Both the position numbers and the translations under genes were made by a program. A DNA stretch of 8,742 nucleotides from Pseudomonadota bacterium (lineage in GTDB: Bacteria > Desulfobacterota > Desulfovibrionia > Desulfovibrionales > Desulfovibrionaceae), in contig JAFABC010000258.1 in NCBI GenBank assembly GCA_023426275.1, positions 1 through 8,742 of the forward strand, given 5' to 3'. The notes beneath the pieces are model-generated. The model saw only the letters and a list, made by a program, of their open reading frames with translations, was not told the DNA's origin and searched no databases. Shown piece by piece: positions 1-6,858 of this stretch. Numbering within the stretch: the stretch's first letter is position 1; each line of letters starts with the position of its first letter.

Positions 1-88
1 GGCTTTGCCAGGACAAAAATGCGCCGCCAAACGTCCGAAACCCCACCACCAGACCATCCGGCCAACCCAACGTCCGCGCCCCCTTTCG
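1..88. other. Edge sequence, no gene recognised
   Basis: This stretch lies beyond the terminator of the leftward glycosyltransferase gene. I see no convincing reading frame, ribosome-binding site or RNA gene in it. The plus-strand frame that opens here runs on as an antisense shadow of the gene at 143-1960, so it is not called. The stretch could hold the end of, or the spacer to, a gene outside the window. Confidence 0.4.
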
Positions 89-137
89 GGAGGGTCCGGG
101 AGGGGGTGCCCCCCTCCCGGCCGCCGGAGGCATCTTC
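89..137 (-). terminator. Hairpin terminator of the GlfT2-like gene; inverted copy of the repeat at 8694-8742
   Basis: Read leftwards, the sequence begins five bases after the stop codon at 143-145. It contains a perfect 11-base-pair G/C-rich stem (96-106 with 110-120) closed by a 3-base loop. There is no long T tract, so it may be an atypical intrinsic terminator or a 3' RNA-stabilising hairpin. The whole 49-base segment matches the reverse complement of 8694-8742 at 48 of 49 positions, the one difference being in the loop region (position 109). Hairpins with a CCTCCGGCGGCC lead-in are, from memory, very common after genes in Desulfovibrio-type genomes. Confidence 0.7.
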
Positions 138-142
138 CCTCC

Positions 143-1960
143 CTACCCTTCGTCCTCACCCGTCGGCGCGGCGCAGTACGCCATCCAGAAGTCGTGGCCG
201 TGCAGGCGGTCGGCCTCCCGGCGCCAGGCGTCCCTGGCCTCGGGCCACTGGCGGCGGCCGGCCCAAAGGGCCCGGAGAAACCGGCGCGCCAGCCGCCGGC
301 CCAGGGCGGGATCGATGTCGCGGGCATTGGAAAAGCCGGCCTCGCGGTGCAGAAACCGGGCGCTGCGGCACAGAAAATTCTTGCGCCACTGGCCCACGCC
401 GCCAAGGAGCACCTCCATGGGCGCGCCACGCAGCAGGCAACGCGGCAGCAGATGCCCGCCCAGGCTGGCCCGGCGCACGAGGTCACGCAGCAGCGTCTCC
501 CGGGGCGGCTGCTCGAAGCCCCATGTTTCCGTGGGCGTGAATGGCCGCACATTGGCGTCCAGTTCCCGGGCCCCGGCCGCCAGCGCGTCGATCAGGGCCA
601 CCGGATCGGTGTCGGTGAAAAAGGCCGGCCCGCGCAGAAAATCCTCGAAAGCCCGCACCAGCATGAGCACCATGCCGTAATTGAACTTGCACACATCGCT
701 TTCGAAATCCGCGGCCAGGGCCCGCACGATGGTCCCGTAGCCCGACCGGCCGTACAGGGCGTCGATGACCAGGAGATTGCGCACGAAGAAATAGCGCTTG
801 ACCGTGCTGATCTTGCTGTAAAAGGGCTGGTGCCACACGCCGACCCCGGGCATGGGCACCACGCGCGCCCCGAGATTCCGGGTCAGGCGCAGGCCGAATT
901 CGATGTCGTCGCCGATGACGAAAAACGGCAGCAGCAAGCCGCCCCGGGCGGCATAGGCGGTCGGGAAGGCGAAAAACCAGAACGCGCCGTAATCCGCCCG
1001 CTCGTCGAGCAGCAAGGCGTTGAGCGCTCCGTCCTGTTCCAGGCACAGGCCGCGCCCCAGTCCGTAAATCTTGAGCGGATTGTCCCCGGGCACGTCGGCG
1101 GCCCGGCCGTAAAGGGCGCCGGCCTCGAAGTGCAGATGCGGCTTTTGCAGGTCGAGCATGGCCCCGGCAATGGCCACGGGCTGGTCCGAATGCTCGTAGA
1201 AGGCGATGGTGCGCAACACCGCCTCGCCGTCGCAGGCGATGTCGTCGTCCATAAGCAGGATATGGCTGCCGAGGTCCCGGTCGAGCACCTCGGCCATGCC
1301 CCGGCTGAACCCGCCAGCACCGCCGCAATTACGGTTGGAGAGCAGGGTCACCCGGGCGTCGTCGAAGGTGTCGGCGGGCAGGGTGCGGCCGTTGTCCACC
1401 ACCACGATGGCGGAGAGCCGCTGCGTCAGGTCGGCATCGGCCAGCAGGTTGGCCACCGTGGCCCGCACGTAGTCCTCCCGGCGAAAGGTGCACAGGACCA
1501 CGGCCAGCCGCACCGGCCGGGGGGGCTGGGCCGTGGCCACGTCGCCGCCGAAAAACGCGCCGTCGGACCGGGCCTCCAGACAGAAATAAAAGCGCCGGCC
1601 CGGGTCCCCGGCGGCCAGCTGGGGCAGGGGGGCCACCACGGGCCGGTCCGGCTGGCAGCCGGTCACGGTCCGCTGCCAGATGACCTCGGGCGCGGCATTG
1701 AAGGCGGCGCTTCGAACCGTCACCTCGAAATCGCCCTCCAGGGACAGCCGGAAGGCCTGATCGCGGCAGTTGCCGTAGCGGCGCTGGGTGGCTTCGAAAT
1801 AGCTGTTGAGGTAGCTGCCGGAGGACAGGCGCTGACCGGCCGTGAAACGGTAGGCCGGGGCCGGCCCGGCCATGTCCAGCCGGGCGGTCGTCTCATGGGC
1901 GAAACACAGGGCGGCCAGGGACGGCTTGCCGGGAAAGCGGATGCGCTGGAGGGTGTGCAT
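143..1960 (-). CDS. GlfT2-like galactofuranosyltransferase (family 2 glycosyltransferase)
   Basis: The product has 605 residues and probably transfers galactofuranose or a similar sugar from a UDP donor to a growing surface glycan at the cytoplasmic face of the membrane. Residues 1-150 form a beta-rich domain with the LNSYFEATQRRY signature at 51-62, like the Glft2_N domain. A GT-A domain begins with VRLAVVLCTFRRE (150-162). It carries NRNCGGAGGFSRGM (209-222), the metal-binding DDD at 238-240, FWFFAFP at 327-333, GDDIEF at 350-355 (catalytic-base region) and WH at 376-377. From memory, these residues sit at nearly the same spacing as D256/D258, D372 and H396 of the mycobacterial enzyme, and the length is close to its roughly 637 residues. 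A helical C-terminal region follows. I chose the ATG at 1960 because AAGGAAG lies 12 bases upstream and the beta domain starts right after it; the frame stays open 53 codons further upstream without family-like sequence. The gene stands alone, divergent from the glycan operon. The fold is secure; the exact sugar is inference. Confidence 0.85.
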   Translation of the reverse strand: MHTLQRIRFPGKPSLAALCFAHETTARLDMAGPAPAYRFTAGQRLSSGSYLNSYFEATQRRYGNCRDQAFRLSLEGDFEVTVRSAAFNAAPEVIWQRTVTGCQPDRPVVAPLPQLAAGDPGRRFYFCLEARSDGAFFGGDVATAQPPRPVRLAVVLCTFRREDYVRATVANLLADADLTQRLSAIVVVDNGRTLPADTFDDARVTLLSNRNCGGAGGFSRGMAEVLDRDLGSHILLMDDDIACDGEAVLRTIAFYEHSDQPVAIAGAMLDLQKPHLHFEAGALYGRAADVPGDNPLKIYGLGRGLCLEQDGALNALLLDERADYGAFWFFAFPTAYAARGGLLLPFFVIGDDIEFGLRLTRNLGARVVPMPGVGVWHQPFYSKISTVKRYFFVRNLLVIDALYGRSGYGTIVRALAADFESDVCKFNYGMVLMLVRAFEDFLRGPAFFTDTDPVALIDALAAGARELDANVRPFTPTETWGFEQPPRETLLRDLVRRASLGGHLLPRCLLRGAPMEVLLGGVGQWRKNFLCRSARFLHREAGFSNARDIDPALGRRLARRFLRALWAGRRQWPEARDAWRREADRLHGHDFWMAYCAAPTGEDEG

Positions 1961-2106
1961 GGCGTGGGCGGTCTTCCTTTGCGGTGTTCGGGCCAAATGT
2001 CCGCTGCTGGTAAAGCCGACGGCGCCTGTCGCCGCCCTGGCTTTCCATAGAAGGGAACGGGGCGAAAGCCAACCCGGCGACGCCCTCCGGCGGACGCGGG
2101 CAGGCA

Positions 2107-2130
2107 AAGGCGTCGGCAAACCGACGCTTT
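2107..2130. other. Stem-loop in the leader of the GlfT2-like gene
   Basis: GCGTCGG (2110-2116) and CCGACGC (2121-2127) form a perfect 7-base-pair stem around a CAAA loop. On the plus strand the stem can extend by one G-U and two A-T pairs (2107-2109 with 2128-2130). Read leftwards, the stem is followed by TTT. It lies about 150 bases ahead of the start codon of the GlfT2-like gene, so it could be an attenuator or leader hairpin for that gene, or a chance palindrome in GC-rich DNA. Confidence 0.35.
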
Positions 2131-2258
2131 CCCGTCGCCGCCCCGGCCGCCGCTTGCCCGAAAGGCATTTATGATGCAGGATTCCGGTTTGTTAGGCGAA
2201 CAGCGTTTCCGGTTGTCCTGCTGGCCTGAATCTTGAACTACACTCCGGCGAGTGTCGC

Positions 2259-2282
2259 GCCCCGTCCGGTCGGGGCAAAGGA
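2259..2282 (+). promoter_or_regulatory. Hairpin immediately upstream of a strong Shine-Dalgarno site in the operon leader
   Basis: GCCCCG (2259-2264) pairs with CGGGGC (2271-2276) across a 6-base loop. The next bases, AAAGGA (2277-2282), form a good ribosome-binding site six bases ahead of an ATG at 2289. That ATG opens only a 12-codon frame, not the glycosyltransferase frame. The layout suggests a leader element controlling the operon, but it could be fortuitous. Confidence 0.3.
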
Positions 2283-2288
2283 AACGCC

Positions 2289-2327
2289 ATGCACGGCTTC
2301 CCCCAAAACCACGCCCCCATCCGTTGA
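2289..2327 (+). CDS. Possible 12-residue leader peptide ahead of the glycosyltransferase operon
   Basis: The ATG at 2289 has a better ribosome-binding site (AAAGGA, spacing 6) than the start of the following gene. The frame reads MHGFPQNHAPIR and stops with TGA at 2325-2327, 13 bases before the ATG at 2341. The downstream gene has only a weak GAGG site overlapping this stop, so translation of the short frame could deliver ribosomes to it (translational coupling). There is no run of one amino acid that would suggest a classical attenuator. An alternative is a base error that split a slightly longer N-terminus of the glycosyltransferase, but that protein already starts normally for its family. 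Confidence 0.25.
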   Translation: MHGFPQNHAPIR

Positions 2328-2340
2328 GGCGGTCCAGGCC

Positions 2341-3345
2341 ATGTCCAGCCCGCTCGTTTCGCTCATCATCCCCACCCGCAACCGGCCCGCCCGCCTGCGC
2401 GCGGCCGTGGCCAGCGTCCTGGCCCAGACCCACGGCAACCTGGACGTGCTGGTGGTCAATGACGCCGGCCGCGACGTGACCCCGATCCTGGACGGTTTCG
2501 GCGACCCGCGCCTGCGGGGCTTTCGCACGCCGCGCCCCGGCGAACGCTGTCGCGCCCGCAACCTGGGCCTGGAGCTGGCCCGGGGGGAATACATCGGCTA
2601 TCTCGACGACGACGACCGCCTGGACCCAGACCATGTGGCGGTCTGCGTGGCGGCGCTCAAAAACGGCGCGGACGTGGTCTACACGGCGGCCCGCCGGGCC
2701 GTGGAGGAGCGGCGAGGCAGCCGCTGGCGGGTGACGCGCCGGGAAATCGCCTACGCCGAACCTTTCGACGCCCGCCGGCTGCTCCTGGAAAACTCCATCC
2801 CCATCCTGGCCCTCATGCACCGGGCCGCCTGCCTGCGCCACGTCGCGCCCTTCGACCCCGAGGTGCCGCGCACCGAGGACTGGGATTTCTGGATCCGGTT
2901 GTCGCGCGTCTTTCCCTTTGTCTTCATCGACAAGGACACCTGCGAATTTTCCTGGCGCGACAGCGGCACCAGCATGTCCGGCCGGCCCGAACCCTTTGCC
3001 TGGGCCGCCCTCAACATGTTTTACAAATACGCCGGCTATGCGCCAGACGACGCCGAGGTCCGGGAAAAGCACCGCTCCGTGGTGGTCGGCGGGCTGGCCA
3101 TCCTGTGCCGGGCTCTCGACGCCTGGACGGGCAGCGCCCGGCGCTGCGCCCGGGAGCTGTTCGCGCAGGACAGCCTCGACCACGTGCGCGACCGGACCCG
3201 GTGGCTGTTGTGGCGCTATCCCCGGGCGCAACGGGGCTTCCACCATTTGCTGGCCCGGCTGGAACGGATGACGGGTGAAACGGAACTGGCCCGGGCCCGG
3301 TGGGATGTCTGGCCCGAGCCCCAAAACCGGCACGAGGCCGGATAA
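2341..3345 (+). CDS. Family 2 (GT-A fold) glycosyltransferase
   Basis: The product has 334 residues and is a cytoplasmic or membrane-peripheral inverting glycosyltransferase that would add a sugar from a nucleotide donor to a glycan. The N-terminal Rossmann-like domain opens at residue 5 with VSLIIPTRNRP and VLVVNDAG (37-44, nucleotide contacts). ARNLGL follows at 72-77, the metal-binding acidic cluster LDDDD at 88-92 and the RTEDWDFWIRL motif at 177-187, where ED is the usual catalytic-base region. Residues from about 230 onward are helical and of unknown role, with no membrane segment. I chose the ATG at 2341 over the upstream TTG at 2233 because family members usually begin a few residues before this beta strand. 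It is the first gene of the operon, and the next start lies 11 bases after its stop. The family is certain; donor and acceptor cannot be read from the sequence. Confidence 0.88.
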   Translation: MSSPLVSLIIPTRNRPARLRAAVASVLAQTHGNLDVLVVNDAGRDVTPILDGFGDPRLRGFRTPRPGERCRARNLGLELARGEYIGYLDDDDRLDPDHVAVCVAALKNGADVVYTAARRAVEERRGSRWRVTRREIAYAEPFDARRLLLENSIPILALMHRAACLRHVAPFDPEVPRTEDWDFWIRLSRVFPFVFIDKDTCEFSWRDSGTSMSGRPEPFAWAALNMFYKYAGYAPDDAEVREKHRSVVVGGLAILCRALDAWTGSARRCARELFAQDSLDHVRDRTRWLLWRYPRAQRGFHHLLARLERMTGETELARARWDVWPEPQNRHEAG

Positions 3346-3356
3346 CGAGGCAGCCG

Positions 3357-4628
3357 ATGCGCGTGCTTTTTTCCAATCCGCCCTGGTTCACGGACGACCA
3401 AACCCGTTGGGGCGTGCGGGCCGGCTCGCGCTGGCCCTTCACCGGCCCGGCGGGCATGGCCTACCTGCCCTTTCCCTTTCTCATGGCCGGGGCGGCCGCC
3501 TTCGTGAAGGCCCAGGGCCACAACGTCTGGCTGGCCGACTCCGTGGCCACCCGGGAAAGCGAGGCCTCCTGGCGCGACCGCCTGCGCGAGGGCCGCTTCG
3601 ACTACATCATCCTGGAGACGAGCACGCCGAGCATCGAGGTCGATCTGGCCTTTGCCAGGGAGGCCGCCGCGTACGGCAAGGTGGTCCTGTCCGGCCCCCA
3701 TGCCACGGTCTTTGCCCGGGAAATCCTCGAAGCCAACCCCCACGTGTTCGCCGTGCTCCAGGGCGAGTACGAGCAGGGCGCGGCCCGGCTGCTGCGGGAA
3801 GGCCGCCCCGGCATCTACCCCCTGGAACTGGTCGAGGACATGGACCGGCTCCCCGCGCCGCTGCGCGATTCCACGATCTACCGCTACAACGACCGCTTCC
3901 CCAACACGCCCGAGGGACCCTGCCTGCAGGTGGTGGCCAGCCGGGGCTGTCCCTTTGGCTGCATCTTCTGCCTGTGGCCGCAGGTCATGTTCGGCGGCCG
4001 CCGCTACCGGCCGCGTTCGGCCGGGGCGGTGCTGGCGGAAATCGAGGACTGCCTGCGCCGGTTTCCCCGGTTCACCAGCCTGTATTTCGACGACGACACC
4101 TTCAACATCGGCAAGCCGCGCATGTTGGAGCTGTGCCGGGGCCTGTCGCGCCTCGGCCTGCCCTGGTCGGCCATGTGCCGCGCCGACACCAGCGACGCCG
4201 AAACCTGGCGGGCCATGCGCGACAGCGGCTGCTACGCCGTCAAACTCGGCCTGGAAAGCGGTTGCCAGACCCTGGTGGACCGCTGCCGCAAGGGACTCGA
4301 CCTGGAAAAGGTCCGGGATACCGTGGCGCTGCTCAAATCCCTGGGCATTTTCGTGCACGTCACCTACACCTGGGGCCTGCCCGGGGAAACGCCCGAGACC
4401 ATCGAGGAAACCAAACGCTTCCATGCCGCCCTGGCCCCGGACAGCTGGCAGGAAAGCGTGTGCACGCCCTTTCCCGGCACGGATTTTTACCGGCTGTACG
4501 CCGAGGTCAACGGCGGCGCGCCCCGGGACTGGGCCAGCTACGACGGCGCCCGTCCCCTCGAGGCCGACGCGGACTGCCATCGCCTCGCCCCGGCCAAAAC
4601 GTCTTCCCAAACCGACAGCCGCAGCTGA
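3357..4628 (+). CDS. B12-binding-type radical SAM protein in the glycosyltransferase operon
   Basis: The product has 423 residues. The N-terminus (about 1-150) has the layout of the cobalamin-binding-like domain of BchE/Mg-protoporphyrin cyclase-type radical SAM proteins: VLFSNPPW at 3-10, GHNVWLADS at 54-62 and SGPHATVF at 112-119. The canonical DxHxxG cobalamin ligand motif is absent. The radical SAM core starts at 193 with ASRGCPFGCIFC; C198, C202 and C205 form the CxxxCxxC site for the 4Fe-4S cluster. LYFDDDTFN (242-250), a KLGLESG strand (296-302) and a TWGLPGETPETIEET stretch (338-352) complete the barrel motifs of the family. The C-terminus is short. The ATG at 3357 has GAGG six bases upstream. 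It sits between two glycosyltransferase genes, so a sugar or lipid-carrier modification (methylation, C-C bond formation or rearrangement) is plausible but is inference. The substrate is unknown. Confidence 0.87.
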   Translation: MRVLFSNPPWFTDDQTRWGVRAGSRWPFTGPAGMAYLPFPFLMAGAAAFVKAQGHNVWLADSVATRESEASWRDRLREGRFDYIILETSTPSIEVDLAFAREAAAYGKVVLSGPHATVFAREILEANPHVFAVLQGEYEQGAARLLREGRPGIYPLELVEDMDRLPAPLRDSTIYRYNDRFPNTPEGPCLQVVASRGCPFGCIFCLWPQVMFGGRRYRPRSAGAVLAEIEDCLRRFPRFTSLYFDDDTFNIGKPRMLELCRGLSRLGLPWSAMCRADTSDAETWRAMRDSGCYAVKLGLESGCQTLVDRCRKGLDLEKVRDTVALLKSLGIFVHVTYTWGLPGETPETIEETKRFHAALAPDSWQESVCTPFPGTDFYRLYAEVNGGAPRDWASYDGARPLEADADCHRLAPAKTSSQTDSRS

Positions 4629-4643
4629 TCACGGACCGCCGTC

Positions 4644-5777
4644 ATGCGCATCTGCTCCATCGTCACCGCCTGCATCCGCGAACGGGACAACCAGCTCGAT
4701 CTCTACCACTGGTGGTCGACCCGGGGACACGACGTCCTGGTCATCGGCCCCCGGCGTTCCGACGTGACCAAGGGCCTGCAGGTCGCGCCGCGCTCGGAAA
4801 GAGTCGGCCGCCTGCGGGTGGAACGGGTGTTCGAGGACATCCCCGACATGTGGGGGCCGCCCGAACGCTCCTTCGAAAAGGCCCGCGAGGTCTTCACCGC
4901 CTTTCGCCCGGACGTGATCTGGGTCTGGCACGAAGCCAATTTTCCTTTTGCCCACGCCCTGGCCCAGCAGTTCAGCCCACCCGTGCCCCTGGTGCTGTAC
5001 CTGGAAATCCCCACACCGAAGATCATGGAGCTGGCCCGCATTTTCGGGGAAGTCCCCTTCACCTTGTCGGCCGTGCTGCTGGACAAGCTGCGCGAAGCGG
5101 AAATGACCCGGCCCGGCACCTGGTTTCTCAAGATGGAAATCCCGGTGGGCACGAGCGAACCGGGATTTATCCCCCGTGAAAAACGGCTGCCCCGGGGCAT
5201 GTTCTGCGGCAGCCTGGGCTATCCCTACAAGGGGCCGGAACAGTTCGAGGCCCTCATTCCCCGGCTTTTCGAGCAAACGCCCATGGAACGCCTGCTCATG
5301 GTTTCCCCGGGCAACGCCCGGGCCGTGGAAATCTACGAGAAATACCGCGACCGCTACCCCATCGACTTCGTCGAAAACATGCCCCGCCAGGCCCTGCACG
5401 CGGAAATCGCCAAGAGCGCCTTTGGCTTCCACACCATGACCATCGAATCGCCGGCCTCGTTTTGCGTGGAATGCATGGCCCTCGGCACGCCCTTTCTCGC
5501 GGCGGAAAGCGGGCTTGGCGGCGTCATCGAGGACGGGATCACGGGCCTTCGCAGCGTGGAAAGCCTGCGCCACACCCTGGAGGGCCCCGAACGCTACGCC
5601 GCCGTCCAGCGCGGCGCGCACGACCATTACCTGCGCCATTTCTCCCTGGAAAGCGTGGGCTGGCGCACCCTGGCCATCTTCCAGGGCATTTTGGACAAGA
5701 ACCCCGCCGCCGTGTGGGAACGGCTGCGCTACCGGCCCGGAGAGCGACTGCCGCTGCCGGCCGAGGTCCTGGGCTAG
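4644..5777 (+). CDS. GT-B fold glycosyltransferase, family 4-like
   Basis: The product has 377 residues and no signal peptide or membrane helix, so it should act in the cytoplasm or at the inner face of the membrane. The N-terminal Rossmann half starts MRICSIVTACIRERDNQLDLYHWWSTRGHDV in outline: a first beta strand, then a helix ending at the GHDVLVIGP strand (28-36). RPDVIWVWHEANF at 88-100 is the acceptor-side segment. The C-terminal half carries GMFCGSLGYPYKGPEQF (185-201) and the family 4 EX7E signature, with E268 and E276 in ESPASFCVE followed by ALGTPFLAAESGLGGVIEDG. These residues normally hold the donor nucleotide sugar in retaining enzymes. The start follows the radical SAM stop by 15 bases and has only a weak GGA site, so translation may rely on coupling. 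Donor and acceptor are unknown. Confidence 0.82.
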   Translation: MRICSIVTACIRERDNQLDLYHWWSTRGHDVLVIGPRRSDVTKGLQVAPRSERVGRLRVERVFEDIPDMWGPPERSFEKAREVFTAFRPDVIWVWHEANFPFAHALAQQFSPPVPLVLYLEIPTPKIMELARIFGEVPFTLSAVLLDKLREAEMTRPGTWFLKMEIPVGTSEPGFIPREKRLPRGMFCGSLGYPYKGPEQFEALIPRLFEQTPMERLLMVSPGNARAVEIYEKYRDRYPIDFVENMPRQALHAEIAKSAFGFHTMTIESPASFCVECMALGTPFLAAESGLGGVIEDGITGLRSVESLRHTLEGPERYAAVQRGAHDHYLRHFSLESVGWRTLAIFQGILDKNPAAVWERLRYRPGERLPLPAEVLG

Positions 5778-5780
5778 GCC

Positions 5781-6710
5781 ATGGGGATGCGCATCGGATT
5801 CCAACTGCCGGTCATCGGCACCGACGCCGGGGCCGTCTGGGGCGACGAGGTCATGGCCATGGGACTGGCCCGGGCCCTGGCCGACGCCGGGGTCTGCGAC
5901 ACGGCCGAACTCTACGACCCCGTGCTCGTGCACGACAACCTGGACGTGCTGGTCGACCTGTACCACATCCCGGTGCTGCGCCGCGTCCGGGCCGGCCGAC
6001 GGCTGTGGTGGATGCAGGCCCGGGTGGCCCCGGTCTGGGCCGGCGGCCCGGACTTCCGGGAAGTCCTCGACGCTTACGACGGGTTCTTCGTGGCCTCGCC
6101 GCAACTCGGCCGCCTGCTCACGGCCTGGGGCGCGCCGGCGGAGGCCGTCACCCTGCTGCCCATGTCCTGCGACGTGCGCGCCTTCACGCCCGTGCCGCCA
6201 CGCCCGGAGTTGGCCTGCCGCGTGGCCTTCTGCGGCAACGGCGGCATCCGCTCCCGGGACGAAGTCGCCGAGTACCTGTTTCCCCTGCGCGCCCACGGCC
6301 TGACCATCTGGGGCTCGGGCTGGGAGCGCTTCCCGGAGCTTTCGTCCTGCGTGCGCGGCCCGCTGCCGCCCGCCCTCGTGCCGGCGCTCTACGCCTCGGC
6401 CCGGGTGGTCGTCTCGGTGCATTCCCCCTGGCACCGGGACAACGACGTGCCCACCAGCCGGCTGGCCGAGGCCCTGGCCTGCGGCGCGGCCCTGGTGTCC
6501 GACAGCCTGCCCTATGCCCGGGAACGCTATGGCGACGCCATCGCCTTTTGCGACGACGGCGCGGCCATGGAACGCGCCGTGGCCGGGCTGCTGGCCGACC
6601 CGTCGGCCAGGGACCGCCTGTCCGGTCGGGGCCGGGCGCGCATGGTCGGACGGCTGGGCTTTCAGGCCATGTGCGACGCCATCGCCCCGGTCCTGTTCGG
6701 CTCCCGCTGA
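5781..6710 (+). CDS. GT-B glycosyltransferase, CgeB-like (glycosyl transferases group 1)
   Basis: The product has 309 residues. It begins RIGFQLPVIGTDAG (4-17), then GDEVMAMGLARALADAG, a GT-B first helix. The donor half carries VAFCGNGGIRSRDEV (148-162), a LTIWGSGWERF strand (174-184) and the typical group 1 end region VSVHSPWHRDNDVPTSRLAE (211-230), followed by ALACGAALVSD and GDAIAFCDD (251-259). Only the second glutamate of EX7E (E230) is clear; the first position is not acidic, as is common in CgeB-like proteins. The gene is somewhat short for a GT-B enzyme. It starts three bases after the previous stop. Two starts are possible: ATG 5781, or ATG 5787, which has AGG eight bases upstream and gives the usual MRIGF beginning. 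It is the last gene of the glycan operon. Specificity is unknown. Confidence 0.78.
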   Translation: MGMRIGFQLPVIGTDAGAVWGDEVMAMGLARALADAGVCDTAELYDPVLVHDNLDVLVDLYHIPVLRRVRAGRRLWWMQARVAPVWAGGPDFREVLDAYDGFFVASPQLGRLLTAWGAPAEAVTLLPMSCDVRAFTPVPPRPELACRVAFCGNGGIRSRDEVAEYLFPLRAHGLTIWGSGWERFPELSSCVRGPLPPALVPALYASARVVVSVHSPWHRDNDVPTSRLAEALACGAALVSDSLPYARERYGDAIAFCDDGAAMERAVAGLLADPSARDRLSGRGRARMVGRLGFQAMCDAIAPVLFGSR

Positions 6711-6813
6711 TCCCGCCTCCGTCGCGACGTTTTTTCCGGCGGTCGATCCGCCGACATTGCCGGCCGTTATCTCCCCCGGCCGCCTCCTGTCCGCCGCCTT
6801 TTTTCCCGCCCGG

Positions 6814-6843
6814 TTGTTTCCTCCCGCGCCCGTGTGTTATCTT
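6814..6843 (+). promoter_or_regulatory. Sigma-70-like promoter of the SDR/AKR operon
   Basis: TTGTTT (6814-6819) and TATCTT (6838-6843) lie 18 bases apart in the only A/T-containing part of the 204-base gap. This would place the transcript start near 6850, just ahead of the leader hairpin at 6859-6901, giving a leader of about 65 bases. The hexamers match consensus at three and four of six positions, so the call is moderate. No canonical intrinsic terminator (stem followed by T tract) is seen between 6711 and 6813. The 6-base-pair stem at 6737-6753 has its T tract on the wrong side, and the weak stem 6761-6766/6777-6782 has T's only 16 bases later. Read-through from the glycan operon is therefore possible. 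Confidence 0.4.
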
Positions 6844-6858
6844 ATGAATCGTTTGTGC

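Larger units (their letters stand above)
1961..2340. promoter_or_regulatory. Divergent control region between the GlfT2-like gene and the glycosyltransferase operon
   Basis: These 380 bases must hold the promoters for both directions. The part at 2161-2245 is clearly richer in A/T than the surrounding genes, as expected of promoter DNA. A TATGAT -10-like hexamer lies at 2170-2175 (plus strand) but has no good -35 partner. A TTGTCC at 2213-2218 has a TACACT at 2239-2244, with a spacing of 20, which is too long for a normal sigma-70 site. The sequence at 2222-2236 resembles a sigma-54 element but lacks the conserved C of the -12 GC. No promoter can be assigned firmly. The region also holds the stem-loops and leader ORF listed separately. 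Confidence 0.5.

Noticed and set aside
5..2050. 681-codon open frame on the plus strand
   Set aside because: It lies antisense to the GlfT2-like gene, is rich in Gly, Pro, His, Gln and Arg with no domain, and arises from the lack of A/T-rich stops in GC-rich DNA.
1961..2119. 53-codon N-terminal extension of the GlfT2-like protein
   Set aside because: The sequence has no family resemblance and is Arg/Pro-rich, while a ribosome-binding site precedes the internal ATG at 1960.
2222..2236. Sigma-54-like promoter (TGGC and TTG at correct spacing)
   Set aside because: The essential -12 GC reads GA and the -24 element is only partly matched, so the site is too weak to call.
2436..2453. 18-base identity with 5936-5953
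   Set aside because: Both copies encode NLDVLV in the same frame in two different glycosyltransferases; shared codon preference explains a match of this length.
3275..5179. 634-codon plus-strand frame over the radical SAM gene
   Set aside because: The overlapping frame with CxxxCxxC and barrel motifs is clearly the coding one; this frame is Arg/Pro/Gly-rich without motifs.
4629..6434. 601-codon open frame on the minus strand
   Set aside because: It spans two well-supported plus-strand glycosyltransferase genes in antisense and has low-complexity composition without motifs.
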